Shown here: positions 23,519 to 36,637 of the stretch, in pieces
Position numbering within the stretch: the stretch's first letter is position 1
Layout of the letters: each line of letters starts with the position of its first letter
Source: Pyronema omphalodes
Taxonomy: Eukaryota; Ascomycota; Pezizomycetes; Pezizales; Pyronemataceae
NCBI GenBank assembly: GCA_024516155.1
Contig: JAJJXM010000030.1
Location: 62,001-126,000, forward strand
Direction of reading: 5' to 3'
Length of the DNA stretch: 64,000 nucleotides
Translations under genes and position numbers: made by a program
The notes under the pieces: model-generated
Told to the model about the DNA's origin: nothing
The model's input: only the letters and a program-made list of their open reading frames with translations
Databases searched by the model: none

Positions 23519-25242
23519 GGAATGAAAAATTAGGCATGGGGAGACATGAAAGAGGATTTTTGTTTCGGTTATGGGATTACAATTGGTAGGTTATGACTTG
23601 GTCTTGGGTTAGTTTATTGATGTATGTCCTTGTGATGCGTTGAACGCCACTGTGGAGGTTAGCGGGAGTATGGAGTTGGAATATGTATTGTTATGGAGTC
23701 ATTTTGGGGTTTTGATATTGGTATGGCAATAATCTGCACGGCCTTTGCTATTCAAGGTTTCTGCAGTGATTTTATGAGAAATTTATATCATTTTTATATC
23801 AGTGTATTTAGACTGATTCATTCGTGTATGAGGGTGAGTCCAGCGCTCCGTAGTATCACTGTATTTCCGAGACCCTGTACAACAGCAAATGCCAAGACCA
23901 CTACCTTTCGTAAAAAAAAACAAAATATCCATTTATGACTATCAATACCACAGGTCTCTCTTCAATCCTCACTCTTTCTCTGTAAACCTCGGAATTTCTA
24001 ATTATGCTGTTGCCATGTTCAAATTATATCGGGTGCGTCGAACTGAATCTAGCCTCCAAGTACAAAATCGACCACTCCCAATAAATGGGATCAGGCTGAG
24101 AAGAAGTCTCCAATCCCTGTGTAAAAATCATGAATTTAAAAGGCTCTAAAAGCTTACGACAACAGTCAGCAAGCACCCAGTCATTCCATAACGCCATCAG
24201 TGCACCCAAAAATATCAGAGACATACAGCGTATCCTCCTCCAAAGATAGCAATCTGACACTGATAGAAATTCCAGTGCAACCAAAAGCAACGAAGTCAGA
24301 AGTATTCTACGAGGCTATGGCACAATCCAAGTCGTGTAATACGTAAGAACATGTGATTACAGACTGGACACAGCATACGGAAGAGTATAGCATCGAATTA
24401 TATCGTTCATTCATTCATTACTTTGAACAGATTAATCAAAATTATGACTGGGTTGGCTTAAACCTTTTCCTGCATTGATGTGGCAAAGACAAGGATTCTT
24501 CAAGTTAGTTCCTCAAACAGGAGATTGACGAAAATATGTCTATTATTCAAATTTCATGATGAATGGGTCAAGTTCGGGAAAAAGACTGATAAGGATGCGC
24601 AGAGACATCATTCTAAAGTCTCGAAGATCAAGCATATGTTCCTAACATTTCAATTCCTTATCACGTCATGAACGCCCAAATTTCAATAGCTCAAACAGGT
24701 TCACTCCGCCCCCAATCCCCAACATTAAAGGCGCCCTGGTACCTTGAACCTACCAGTCCGGTCCCAGCCTTCATTTTTTCCTTTTCTTAACTTGAATTAC
24801 GCATAAATCGGCATGACTTGTAGGGGTTGCCAAAGCTCAAGACCAATGGTAGAGTCACGAGTGAGACAAAAGTACCAGCTGAATCCGTGGATCGATTCTC
24901 CGCCGCCGTAGCTCGGGAGTGAATGCGCAAACTCCACAGCGCTTCGACGTGGGCAATGGTCAAAGTATTTTCAGCTGTTGATATGATATTTACTGCGCAC
25001 GAAATTTGATCGGCATGCCACAAAAATCACAAGTAATTTCTCCTACTCTATACGTTCAAACAAACAAAATCAAACAAAGGTATTTCCCGCTCTAAATCAA
25101 ACCCATGCATCCTCTAAATTGCACTTCCCGTGTCTCTATCCGTACTGCTTCCCTCTCGCTTCAATGAGTATCCCACGTAGCCCTAATCCGACTCCAATGC
25201 GCCAGCAAAATGTGGAGTCGCCAAAAGCCAGTCTAACAGCTT
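23519..25242. other. intergenic, no supported gene
   Basis: About 1.7 kb between convergent genes. AT-rich, with short motif-free open frames only. Confidence 0.45.
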
Positions 25243-27386
25243 CTACATCCTTCTTCCTCGTCCGCCTCTGTCCGCTGCTTCACTCCTCCTCCAATCCCGC
25301 AACTGTTTCGTACCCTGTGATCCCTCACCACCTTCAATCCTCTTCTCCCAGCCCCCAAGTCTAACCACCAAGGCCGTCGCATTATCCCCCACATCTCCGA
25401 CTTCATCCACAAACTCAACCAACTTCTTGCTTGCCTGCTCAGGAGTCGCACATTCCTTGACAACATCCACAATTTCCTGATCACTTAATACAGCCGAGAT
25501 ACCATCACTGACAAGCACCACAAAGGAAAACTCATTGGGTGCCAACTCTTTTACTGTTAACTCCGGCTCTGCAGTTACCCCGAGACGCTTCTGATTCACA
25601 TCTCCCAGGGAACGGGTATTGGCTAGGATACCGAAACGCTCTTCTCCGAAGGCATCGGAAACGAAAGCAGTTGCGTAGCGTCGGAGACGAGCGGACTCGG
25701 AGGGAGAACCGGGATGGTGGTTGGTTGTTAGAGGAGAAGCAAGACCGTCACTGACACGGCAGAGAAGTGCACGAGTGTCCCCAAGATGGGCTGTAATGAG
25801 AGTAGAGGTTTGTTCGGGGTGCCAGAAGGGTTTTGCGGAAGATGTGGCCAAGAGAACGGCAGTAGCTGTTGACCCACCTTTTGGTTTGTGGTTTGCCGTT
25901 TCATCTGTGGGGGGATTTGCAGGGGGTTCTTCTGGCGGTGGAGGCGGAGGAGGGGGCGGAAGGAACCAAGGGCGGGTGTTGGTAATGAAATCTAGATCCG
26001 CCTTAAGGAAAGCGTAAGTAAGTACGGCTTCCACGCCGCCATCGCCAGAGGTAAATCCGCAGCCTTTGACACCGCCAAAATCAGGCTTGAATCTTCGAAA
26101 ATAGCCGCCAACAGTGTCTTTCCAGGCGTTTACGAGTGATACTTGCATCTCGATACGCTTTTGTCTCTGTTCCGCCTCAGCTTCAGATTCTTCGGCATCC
26201 CAGGACTCGGCGGTGATGGCTTCGGCGGCTCGAGGTTCCGCGTTGGGGTTCATCAACTTAGAGGTTTCTTCGATGTAGAGATGCAAATAATCCTTGAGGA
26301 ATAAACTAGCTGCATCTCCACCGTGGCCATCAAAGACGGAAAAGTAGAAGACTGATGGTCCCTGCCCCGGCAAGGCCTTCTCATCCTCCGCATCTTTACG
26401 AGGCCTAGAAAATGGTGGGATATCAATAACTCCGGCTTGGTAGTTGTCTTCATTGGATGGCCGAGTTCCTCGAGCACGGGTTGCACCAAAGTGGTGCTTG
26501 GCTGTTTTAAGAGGAATCCGGACAGTCGTAGTAGCTCTGTCGTTTACACCATCCCGGTTTGCACTGTTTGAGAACACAGTTAGACAAAATTTCAGATGCA
26601 AACAGATCTTTGAGGGAATAACTGACCTTGTTGTCTTAAGTGGTGGGGGATCTGGATGTAATGAGCTACCAGGGATATGTGCTGTAAAATAATCACGGAA
26701 ACCACGACGTTGTTCAGTTACACCCGTAACAGCTGGGACGTAAGTCGTATATCGGCGGTGAACCAGACTGCTAGACACCAGTCTAGAGTCACGATGTTGT
26801 CCGGATGTTCCATTATCAAAGACATAGGTGTTACCACTGCCTAATGGCGGGTGATTCCCTGCATGCAAAAACAGAGTGGGGGCCGGTTGTGCACTACTAT
26901 GTTCCACATATTGCGGGCTTGAAGAAAAGAATCTGGAGATAAAAACTGTAACCAATAATTTATCAGCATCATTCCCTTCACTGTCGTCTACGTATGAATT
27001 TTCTGAAGAAAACACAGAAGAAAAAAGAAAACACTGAGCCCAAAGAATCGGTATCATCTATGAAGCTTAGGTAGCACATTCGACATAGTCACAGTTGCGG
27101 ATCCATGCTTCACAGTGAACTTTCATAATGTTGAAAGAATAATTCTATATTGGGAAAAGCTAACTCCAGGAATTATGGGCCTCAATAGGCATATCGGAAA
27201 GCAAAGCTTGCGACCATGTATCCATGAAATAGTTAACGTAGCAATAGCCTGAGTTTGAAGACAGATTTTGAGGAGGGATTGAATAGAATGCTTACAGTAG
27301 GAATCATGTAGTCCCCAGGTGCTAAGGGCACCTCCGTGAATCCTCGAAGATGTCCTAACACGACGAGGAAAACTCCGGCCCAACAT
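25243..27386 (-). CDS. PP2C-family protein phosphatase, mitochondrial type
   Basis: Metal-dependent Ser/Thr phosphatase, probably of the mitochondrial Ptc5/Ptc6-like group. Preferred exons are 27386..27296, 26945..26627 and 26563..25243, giving 576 aa. That model begins MLGRSFPRRVRTSS and runs into ISRFFSSSPQ, a basic presequence with an R-x-F-S cleavage-like site; it needs a 349-bp first intron. The alternative is a frame open from an ATG at 27057 with an acidic, less convincing N-terminus. Catalytic motifs: GTRPSNEDNY, SVFDGHGGDA, GGSTATAVLL, HLGDTRALLC, NTRSLGD, VLVSDGISAVLSDQE and GDNATALVV, so all metal-binding Asp positions are present. An insertion between the second and third motifs holds acidic coil and nine prolines. 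The intron 26626..26564 is 63 nt and stop-free. Confidence 0.88.
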
Positions 27387-30300
27387 TTCAGCACCAACAC
27401 TCAGTGTTGGCTTTACGCCCGGTGCATAAACCAGACGATAATGCATGTAGAAATTTCTCGACGTAAGGCTTCCACCACGAAACGATAAGCTAGGGGTGCG
27501 TGGTGAGGGGTTCGATTGCCAAGCAACGTTTGGAAAACGCGGAAGGTTGGGATAGTTTGAACAGGGCGTGCCCTACGTAGATCAAAGCGTGGATATGCTT
27601 TGCAGTAGGACTGGTGTAGGCGTGAACGACCGGCTAAGATGGTGTAATCTCGACTTGGTTCCTGCTCCGATCTTGAACTCAAAAATTGCACCTAAGAAGT
27701 TGCTCAACTCTACGCGACAGTCAGTCCTTCCGCTGCAGCACTTGACGCACAGCACAGAAATGGCCGACATCTCGTATACCGGTCGTTGGCGACGTTACAA
27801 TTGGGTTTGGTGATGTCCACAAGGTACTTGAAGATATCCCGGCGGCCCAGGTCGATCTCAGATGGCAGAGATGCAGTAAGGCAGACAACACAGGTCGTGC
27901 TTGATTGATTCGTACGGATCTCGCGGTTGGCCGGTGGGTCGTATTTGGAGGAGGATTGATATGCAAGTGGGGCGGCGTCTATCAAGCTCCACAGCTATCG
28001 ACTTGCGATGGGGACGGGTGGGGTAGGTGCTGCTGAGGGTGTAGATGGTGTCTCAGAGGCGATGGCAGCTCGGTGCGGGGCTGATAGAGCTGTCTGAGGG
28101 ATTCCGGTTTGGTCGAATGGGAAAGCTCTTGCTCAGCGGTCCTTTTGGTTCGTGGCTCTGGAGGGGGCGAGTTACTTGATTTCTGGGCGTGCTGTCACGG
28201 GTGCAGTGCTGTGGTCGGCGGTCGTTCCGTGAGCAAGGGCCAAGAAATTTTCGGATTCGCTTCCGACTCCATAGCAACCATGCACAACCAGTCACTCGAC
28301 TCTCACGGACATTTATCTGATTTTACTATGAGTTACATTGCATTGCAGAAGCAAGACATCGATATCCGAGCTGCCAACAACTGCGACTTCCAGGAACCAG
28401 GAAAATCTGCCACCGACGGTTGCTTTTCCGTAATTGAACATCCTGCATACCTTTCCTGCGTCGATGGAGATCAGCATTGACCATTTGGGTGCTCAAAACT
28501 TTACCTCGGCATAACATTCTAAATACCGTTGGGAAGAGTCTTACTTGGACGAAAGATTGGCACGATTGATATTATCTGGTTCAGATCAGGCAACATCGGC
28601 ATCCGGTTAATCTAGATCGGAACGAGTTATCAAAATAAGGACTCTTTCTGATCCTCGATATACGATGTGACATCAATCAGCGTTTACATATCTACAACAG
28701 AAACCCTACTGGGCATTGAAGTCTACTTTCTTTTGAAAATGAACTGCATCTGATGAGTAAATTTCAGAATCTTGGCGAACCTTTGAGCATGATTCAGATT
28801 TGTGTGATTCTCGTGAATGGATACGCATTCTATGTATTCACTATGGTTGGTCGCACTTTTTCGGGCCGAAACCTAGACGATTGACTGGCTCACTACCCGA
28901 CCTACGATCCTGTTGGTTCAGATTTCGGAACATCCGATATCCGACGGAGGTCATACCATATCGGTTTGTCCTATAAGACATTTAAATAGTGCCGACTTCT
29001 TCCATCACCACCATTCAGGTCGAAGAATTGCCTTTTCCTCAATGACAATTGCATTCGGCAATGAAAAATTTTCGAATAGGGACCAGGCTTCTCTAACCTA
29101 GCTCTTAAATTATTACTGAAATCTCGACGTCACATTCATTCTGCGGTCGAAGGAGTCTAGGCGATGCTTCGGTGCAGCGTGCTATCAGTTCATTCCCAGT
29201 AAAAATGTGTCTGCCATGCCCAATAATGTGTTGAAACACTTCCATGACTTGCGGATAACCCACTTCTGCCACGTTGCAGGCTTATCTTACCTCCTAGTTC
29301 CCGCTTCTCCTCCGTTTTAGGAAATCAGGAATGTATTTTTTGAAGCGTTGAAAACAGAGTATTACTCGTTTAAGATACGTTGTTGGCAGTTTTCGTTTTG
29401 AAGACTGATTTGAGACATGCATATGCCGAGTGAGATGGCACCGATGAGATGAGATTGGTTAGACGATCGGGATCCCGACTGAATTTTGCTATTCGATTCG
29501 GAGAAAATACTCAATGGAGAGGCCAAAAGACGTATGGACGATGGCGTTCTCTAGACTTCCAAATTCGTGAGCTCTGACAGTTCTGTTTATCTATTGGCGT
29601 TAGTGAGGTAGGTTTCAAACCCAATGATTAACAATGCATGGTGACGGCGAGCGCGTGCAACCACACATCGAGGACGCGCAGAAACCACAAAAAGTTATGG
29701 CGTCGAATGGTCTTGGCAGTATTGAATAGCGAATAAATTGTCAAATGCCGTCCGCAGCGAGGTGATACCGTTTCAAAGCAGCGTACAAAGGAGCTCGTCT
29801 CGAGAATTTGAAGGAGAATCATAGGTTACAACGTTTCGCCAATCTAATACGCAGGCTTTCCTCGCCGAAATCGGACTGTTGCCCCACATTAAGAATCAGA
29901 ACATGGAATATGTTTTATCCGATTACCTGTCCCATGTTTGTTGCCACCGGGATTAAGGGAGATAGAAGGAAGGTAGTTGTGTCGAATATTCGCCGAAGCC
30001 TTGTCAATTTCTAATTAAGCTACCTTGCCTTGAACTGTCAGGTTGTATGGGGAAGCGGGGGCTGCACGGGTCGTCATGTGGGAATGTCGTGATCAAGTTG
30101 ACTTCTGGAACTAGTATCAAAAATACTCCATGATCGACAGTACTCTATCCTAGGCTGAGGACGATGTGAGACGAACCGTGGACCCGGAATGGTATGATGC
30201 CGGTGATGAACGATCGCCGCTTTTGGCCAGGTTACTGGGTCTTTAGCTCTCTTTTCATCAGCCGTGTCTGCGTATTTGGTTGAAGGGCCAGACGAACATA

Positions 30301-30852
30301 AATTCAATATATATAGGGTATTCAGTGGTAAGTGTCGTATGGTATATTTCCATTGCTTTTTGTGTACTTTACCACAGTTACCGTCATCGTTTTATGACTG
30401 GTCGTCATTGCACATAGGCGAGAAATTCACTTGCATGTACTGATCTGTACATATTAACGTCCAACAACCCACTTCTCATTGTCTTTCTTCACAGCCAAGC
30501 GCATTAAGACACATTATTTACCTTGTTGTACTTGGGTACAAGGGTACGTCCAGTATTCTGTTGTACCACAGCATCTGATCCTTCCCCCTCATATATAATA
30601 GGAAATGCCAAGATCACTGCTTTCCATGAAGAACCAAATATATTACGCTGAGTATGGTTAAAATTAACCATCATGAGATCTTAATCCTCCACCTCTTCCC
30701 AGGAAGTCTCTGAAGTTATTGCTGTACACTTGCTATGTGCGAATTGTATGGGGTGTGTCCGACTTGACGCACCCTGCGAGCACATTAGCTGAAGCACAAA
30801 TGTCAGACCAAGTTTAAGGCATAAGAGTGGGTTTATACTATCCCCACCAGAG

Positions 30853-31433
30853 TATGGTGGGGGACACCAAGTCCCGACACATCGCAACGACACATATTGC
30901 ATCAACACCCCAAATCTTTCACACCAACCACAACCACTCCGATTTGAAAACGGTTCGATAAGATTGAAAGAGAAGTTGATGGAGAACAACTTATATCGGG
31001 CCAAAATTAATTTAAGTCAAAGGTGAATGGGCTGAAAGGTTTTAAAAACCCCTGTATTTTGTATGGGCGGAGAAAATATGTAGATGGTGTTTTTGTGCCA
31101 AGATATGCCAAGATACAGGATTTCATCACATTTGATTGGTCACATGCAATGACTAAGCTGTCATTTACATATTGAATCTAGGGTGTTTTTTTACCGAGCT
31201 AAAAATTGGAAATTCTGCGCTAATGCGGTATTATGTAATCACATTTCATTGGCTGTCTGCACCACCGAAAATGGAATAGTGGCTTGTGCACGGTGGTATC
31301 TCGCAAGTGAGAAAAACTCTGAATCACCGAGTGTCACTCGAGGCCATTTTAATCCCTGTCGCCCCCCGGTCACGGTGGCCAACAGATGTAGATTTCAGTC
31401 CACACTTGTCGTGACTTGGTGTCCCCCACCATA
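30853..31433. mobile_element. MITE-like inverted-repeat element, copy B
   Basis: A 581-bp element with terminal inverted repeats of about 25-27 bp and one mismatch: left end TATGGTGGGGGACACCAAGT, right end its reverse complement. TA flanks both ends. The interior matches copy A (11662..12201) in opposite orientation in several blocks over almost its whole length. There is no coding capacity for a transposase. The ends of this copy are better preserved than those of copy A, so it is probably the younger copy. Confidence 0.75.
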
Positions 31434-32518
31434 CCTCGCGTATCAACTGTGGTGTATTGAAACTTTGCCGCAAAGGAATTGACTGGCATGCTTCTTCCAA
31501 AACCGCGGATAGGTCGAAACTGCGCACGGCACCGAGGATCAGTTAATATAGGAACCGTCTATCCGTGCTTTCCGTTTCCATCTCCGCGGCATGTGTGGTT
31601 ACACGCCCTATTAGGCGTGGTAGATCCCCCCCAAATAGTGTGTGGGGGCATTCTGTTTCTATTAGACAGCAGACTGAATCAGGAATGGTGTGGTTAAATA
31701 AGCCACATCTAATTCTAACGTCATGTCATTCGACCTTGAAGAGTTGTGTTTCTTTTGAATAGGAAATTTCATAAATTTGCTGCTGCCTACAGCTGAAGGA
31801 TTGCCAACTCATGAAATTCAAGCAAATGAAGATCTCTATGTATCCTCCTTGTTGTCAATCCGATTTCTGTCAGTAGTGTGGGCGTTGTCCTGATGTCGAC
31901 AGTACACATTGCCCTGTCTTTCCACGCTCATTGCTTTTGCTACAGACGGGACACTGTCGAATTTGGACGAAATGCATTCAAGCTCTTGCGATGTGCGTTG
32001 TCGATCGAATGTGTCTTAGTTCAGGTCAGCGATAAAGGTTTGCTATTGATGGAGGGGGCGAGCTGAGCATAATCAAGGTACTCGACTTCACCAGTGACAC
32101 GCCGGCGCAGCCTTGCCGATGATGCGGCAGGCTGTTTTCCATCAACTTCACTGTCAGAATTGATCTAAATAGACATGTTTATAATTATCTTGTGTCAACT
32201 AGGAATATCCAGTGAGCTCGTAAGATGGTCAAGAAAATACGAAACTTGCTGATATTTTCAGCCCCACCGAATCCGAATGGACGAAGGAAAACCTAAGTGG
32301 ACGCCGATTATTTCTATTATTGTATGCAGGTTGAGAGCAGAACTGAAGATGGTTAGAAGGTAACCAAAGAGGTGTAGAAAGTGGCTGTATGCAAAACTGA
32401 AATACCATCGTGTTCGCCGCCGAGTACTCGGGTTGCAGTGTCAGTCTAGATCCCGGAACGGTGTGTAAGTTCAGCCGTCTGTGACACCCAAGATCCCGTA
32501 TTGATGCGGTTCGCAAGA

Positions 32519-32541
32519 ATGTCGACGACGACGACGACACC
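32519..32541. repeat. (GAC)n trinucleotide repeat
   Basis: A short run of six GAC units in gene-poor DNA, a simple microsatellite. Confidence 0.7.
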
Positions 32542-32940
32542 GGGTACCATTTTACGGCTTTTCTAATGGAATATCCCACGGAGAGACAATTCCGTTATTG
32601 CTTAAAACTGAAATAAAATTATAGCTGATGCAAACCGATATACTCACCCTACACATAGGCCATCCATAACCTTTTCGGAATATTACTTCCAAGAGTGGGT
32701 GAGCACGTAGCACAAACCTCAGCCTCTTGGTTGCGTATACTTGCTCCGTTTTTACCTTTTACAAGGCAGAAAGAAGTAGATGATATATCCAGGATATAAG
32801 CGTCCTACAACGCAGCTCGCTCGTCTCATGCAGACATGATTGTTTCCGTTTACAATCCGCGGGCCTTTTCTGGTGTCTTCAAACCGCAGCTATGAGTCGG
32901 TCAACCATGATCGACTCGTATACTTGTAGCATGCCGGGCC

Positions 32941-35900
32941 ATGTCACCTCACCCAATAGGAGGTGCCCGGGCCGTGCAGCGAGGAGCTGCGAAGAATCTG
33001 GGGAATCAAGAGGATCTACATATGGTACTGAATCCCCCTCCAGCTCCGATAGAAAAGGCCTGCTTGCTCTCGGTCTACCCTGGGAACCGAAGGGAATCGA
33101 TAAGAAGAATATCTCCCACCCAACACCTATCCCCAATGACGCAAGTCCATAGCTCTTTCCCCCAAAATTTACCTTTCCTCCCCAATCCCTCCAGCAACAT
33201 GATGCTTCTTCACAGCCCACCCAACAATATGACAGCTTGTCGACCCCCGCATCGCCAAATCCACCGAAACCGTGCTTCATATTCCTGTCACTCGTGCCGT
33301 CGGCGCAAGGTAAAATGCGATCGCCAACATCCCACCTGTGGTAACTGTTCAAAAATGGTGGAGATGTGTGTTTATAGCGACAACACCGGCAAAGGAGCTG
33401 CCAATAAGGAGAAAAACAAGAACCGAGACCGGTCCCTCGGAGGGAATTGTACGAACGGTGGTGAGAAGCATCGATATACCGCCGCTTCTGAATCGCCACC
33501 AAAACGTCTTCGTACAAACTCTGGAGCTTCGGTAGCAACAACAATGAGCCCAGCTTCTGAGGATTCCACGGAGAATTATCGACTTCACTCTCGTTCAAAT
33601 TCCCTAAACAAGCTCCATGAAATCAGCGAATCTCCTAACATGGCACCATACCAAGAACCTCGACGACACTCAGTTCAACATATCCAACACCCCCCTCCCC
33701 CCTCTAGTATCGCTTTATCCAACATCATCAAGGAAGGCGAGCTTGAAACCAGAGTAAACAGACTAGCGGAGATCGTCGATCAATGTTATCGATTTGCAGC
33801 GTATAACCAAAGCCAACCGAGTTCTCCTGTGCTAAATATGAGCCCCGAAGTAGGCCACAACGAGAAAAATGGACAACTTAGCCAATGGCCGACGCAACCA
33901 ATTCCCGATATGAGAAACGGGAGTGTATCGTTTGCTCGGGAAGTGCCACAGCATCTAGTTCAGCCGGTTCAGCCAACATATCAAATCCCGAATAACACGC
34001 CGGTACAATTGTTACCGCCCAACAACTTTACCCCGGCAGCGGATAAAGTCGCAATGGGACATCTTAGCATCCAGGAAGATGGCCGGAGTCGATATGTAGG
34101 CACTAGTTTCTGGGCCTTGTTGAGTAACGAGGTATGATTCGCTTATCCCAAATCGTATTCCTTCCCAGTTCCTTGCCGGTTTCTTTTTCCAGTTCTCGAA
34201 TCATCGCCGATGTCGATACCGAAAATAGCTGACGTGTGAAACCTGTCTGAATCAGATCACCGAACTAAACCAGGTTCTCAGATCCTCTTCGAAATCTAAT
34301 CCTTCCCATACCCAAGAGAATGGATTGAATAGCCCGCCGAATTCCCGCACTTCGCTCAGCCCTGATGGTAGCGATCAAAGAGTAGTCAGACCTAGTAGCC
34401 CAACAACAACTAAGGATAATACCTCAATTTTGAAACTCCTCCCCGCTAAACATCAATGCGACACTCTCTTTAAATCCTTCCTACAAGGAGTACATCCCAT
34501 CGTTCCTCTTATCCACGTGCCATCCTTCCTACAGGAATGGCGTTCCTTTTGGTCCTCCTCTGAAGATGCCGCTGAACCATCACCTTCGTTCCTTTCCTTG
34601 CTTCTAGCTGTGCTTTACGCCGGTGCGGTTTCCATCTCTCCGAAATTATTGGCTGCGAGCTTCGATACGAGGACGAAGGAGGCTGTTATGAGCGATTTGT
34701 TGAAGGCAGCGACGACAAGCTTGGAGCATTCCGGGTTCCTGAAGAGTCCAACGATTAACGGATTGATTGGGTATATCTTAGTACAGACCTGTTTAGTCCG
34801 AGAAGAGGAGCCTTTGGGTAGCTGTGCTTTTATTGGAACTGCTATGAGAGTTGGTGAGTAACAGTTATTCATCATCGAGTTTCGTTCGGTGTTACTTGTT
34901 TGAGCTTTATATGGAGCTTTATCGAGCTCCGGTTTCCGATGACGTCGAGGTACTAACGACCAATAGCTCAACAGATGGGGCTCCACCGCGACGGATCCCT
35001 CTTTGGACTTTCGGCGGTAGAATGCGAAGTCCGACGTCGTATCTGGTGGCACATCCAGCATTTGGATATCCAAGGGGCCATCGCCACTGGTTTACCACCA
35101 CTTGGAGGTAGCAGCGAGGAACAATTCGACACGCGGATGCCATCCGAACTTCGGGATGAATTTATCGATATCGATTCCGCCAAAGACCTTCCAACTTCTG
35201 GATCTCGCTATTCCCCGATGATGGTTCTTGCTGTAGGTCGTTATGAAACCACCGCTTTACTTCGGAAGATCGTTGTTCGGCTCCTTGGGATTAAACCACC
35301 GACGAAGGAAGATATGACGGAGATGGGATCTATGATTTTAGGACTCAAGACAAAGCTGGAGCAGAAGATAGCGAGAATTCCGACAAGAGGCGAGGTTTAT
35401 ATGTCCGCAGTTTCGGCTGGAGAACAGTGCGAGGGCGAGGCATTTAATAAGTGGGCCAGGGTGATGTTGAGTATGATGAGTGACCGAGCATATGTTGTTC
35501 TTTATCAACCATTTCTGAAGAATTCGAGGAGTAAACTGTGGTTGCATGCAAGGCATTTGTAAGTTCTTTTTTTTTCGTCCCGTTCTGTTCCTGTTATCCC
35601 GTTCCTTGGGGCTCTTTTTTGAGGCGGCCCTCTTTCTTTTTTTTTTGAGTTGTTTTTTTGAAAAGGAGACATGATCGTGGTGTTGTTTCGGCCGACAAGA
35701 AGGCCATGACCTACCTACCACCTATACCAGTAATCAAACCGACGACAGCGGTGTAACAACCGTGCATGGACGTTATCCGTTACCCATATTCCCTGAAAAC
35801 TCAATACCTAATCACCTATCCCCATGCTGGTCGCGTGCACAGTCAATCTGTTACAGTCTAAGAAGCTTTCTGCTTCTCATCTCATTTCCCTTCTCCAATC

Positions 35901-36637
35901 ATGGGCCTTTCTTGGAACCACATGGTTTTATGACATTTCCTATATCTCCAATCATATCACTTCCCGCCTCTTAATTATCATACCGAGATATACCCCGCTA
36001 ACTAAACCTTCTCCACATCAGCGCCGTCCGCGCTTCAGAATCTTTCTTACGCTCCTATACCTACCTCGCCCGAACCCCTCTCTTCGAAGCCTACACCTGG
36101 TATCTTCCGGGAACCTACCAACCCCTCCATGCTCTAATAATCCTGCTTCTCGACCTCGCCGAACGACCCCTAGAAGAGTCCGCACTCCGTTCCCGTGTCG
36201 TTGATGAGATCTTTAGCATTTTCCAAAACAACGAAACCGAAGAATGGAGAATGCTAGAAAGGTTAAGAAGAAAGTGTGTAAGTAGAGTTCCAGATACAGT
36301 ACAAGTTGGCCAAGGAGGAGGAGGAGGATATTATCAAACACCTGTTTATGGCTGCGGGTTTGAGGCAATGGCTCAGGCTCAGGGCTTTCATGCCCAGCAG
36401 GGGTTGGAGGATTTTGATAGATTGGTGAGAGGTGAAAGAGAACAGGCTACATGCGTACAGCCAGAACAATTGTTGAAGAATGATATGGAACAGCAGATGG
36501 AGCTGGAGATGGGATGGGAGGGGTGGGAACAGGTGTTTGGGAGGTTCACAGAGGAGGAGGGAGAAGGGGAGGTGGGAACTGGGTGGGGGTTGATACAGTT
36601 GGGTATGGAGGCGGAGCGGGAGGCTTGGGGTAAGTAA
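32941..36637 (+). CDS. Zn2Cys6 transcription factor with fungal-specific TF domain
   Basis: Nuclear binuclear-cluster regulator. Exons are 32941..34131, 34256..34853, 34967..35558 and 36022..36637, giving 998 aa if the first in-frame ATG is used; starts at 33136 or 33199 are as likely, and 33199 has the best A at -3. The zinc cluster has six cysteines (CHSCRRRKVKC...CGNC...C), preceded by a basic HRQIHRNRASY stretch. The middle domain starts at ILKLLPAKHQCDTLFKSF and contains AQQMGLHRDGSLFG and the CEVRRRIWWHIQHLD signature of Fungal_trans. A C-terminal region follows (TWYLPGTYQPLHALIILL), ending in an acidic, Gly/Glu-rich tail that may activate. The middle intron uses a perfect TACTAAC branch. 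The last intron is 463 bp, far longer than its neighbours. The target pathway is not evident. Confidence 0.9.

Larger units (their letters stand above)
27387..32940. other. 5.5-kb gene-poor stretch
   Basis: No gene is supported. Open frames around 27568..28480 are GC-richer than the rest but have no motif, and the two strands overlap. The inverted-repeat element copy B lies at 30853..31433. A GAC trinucleotide run lies near 32521. From about 32700 the sequence becomes the upstream region of the Zn2Cys6 gene. Confidence 0.45.

Noticed and set aside
25921..25965. GGA/GGC-rich purine run as a regulatory repeat
   Set aside because: It is the coding sequence for the proline run inside the PP2C gene.
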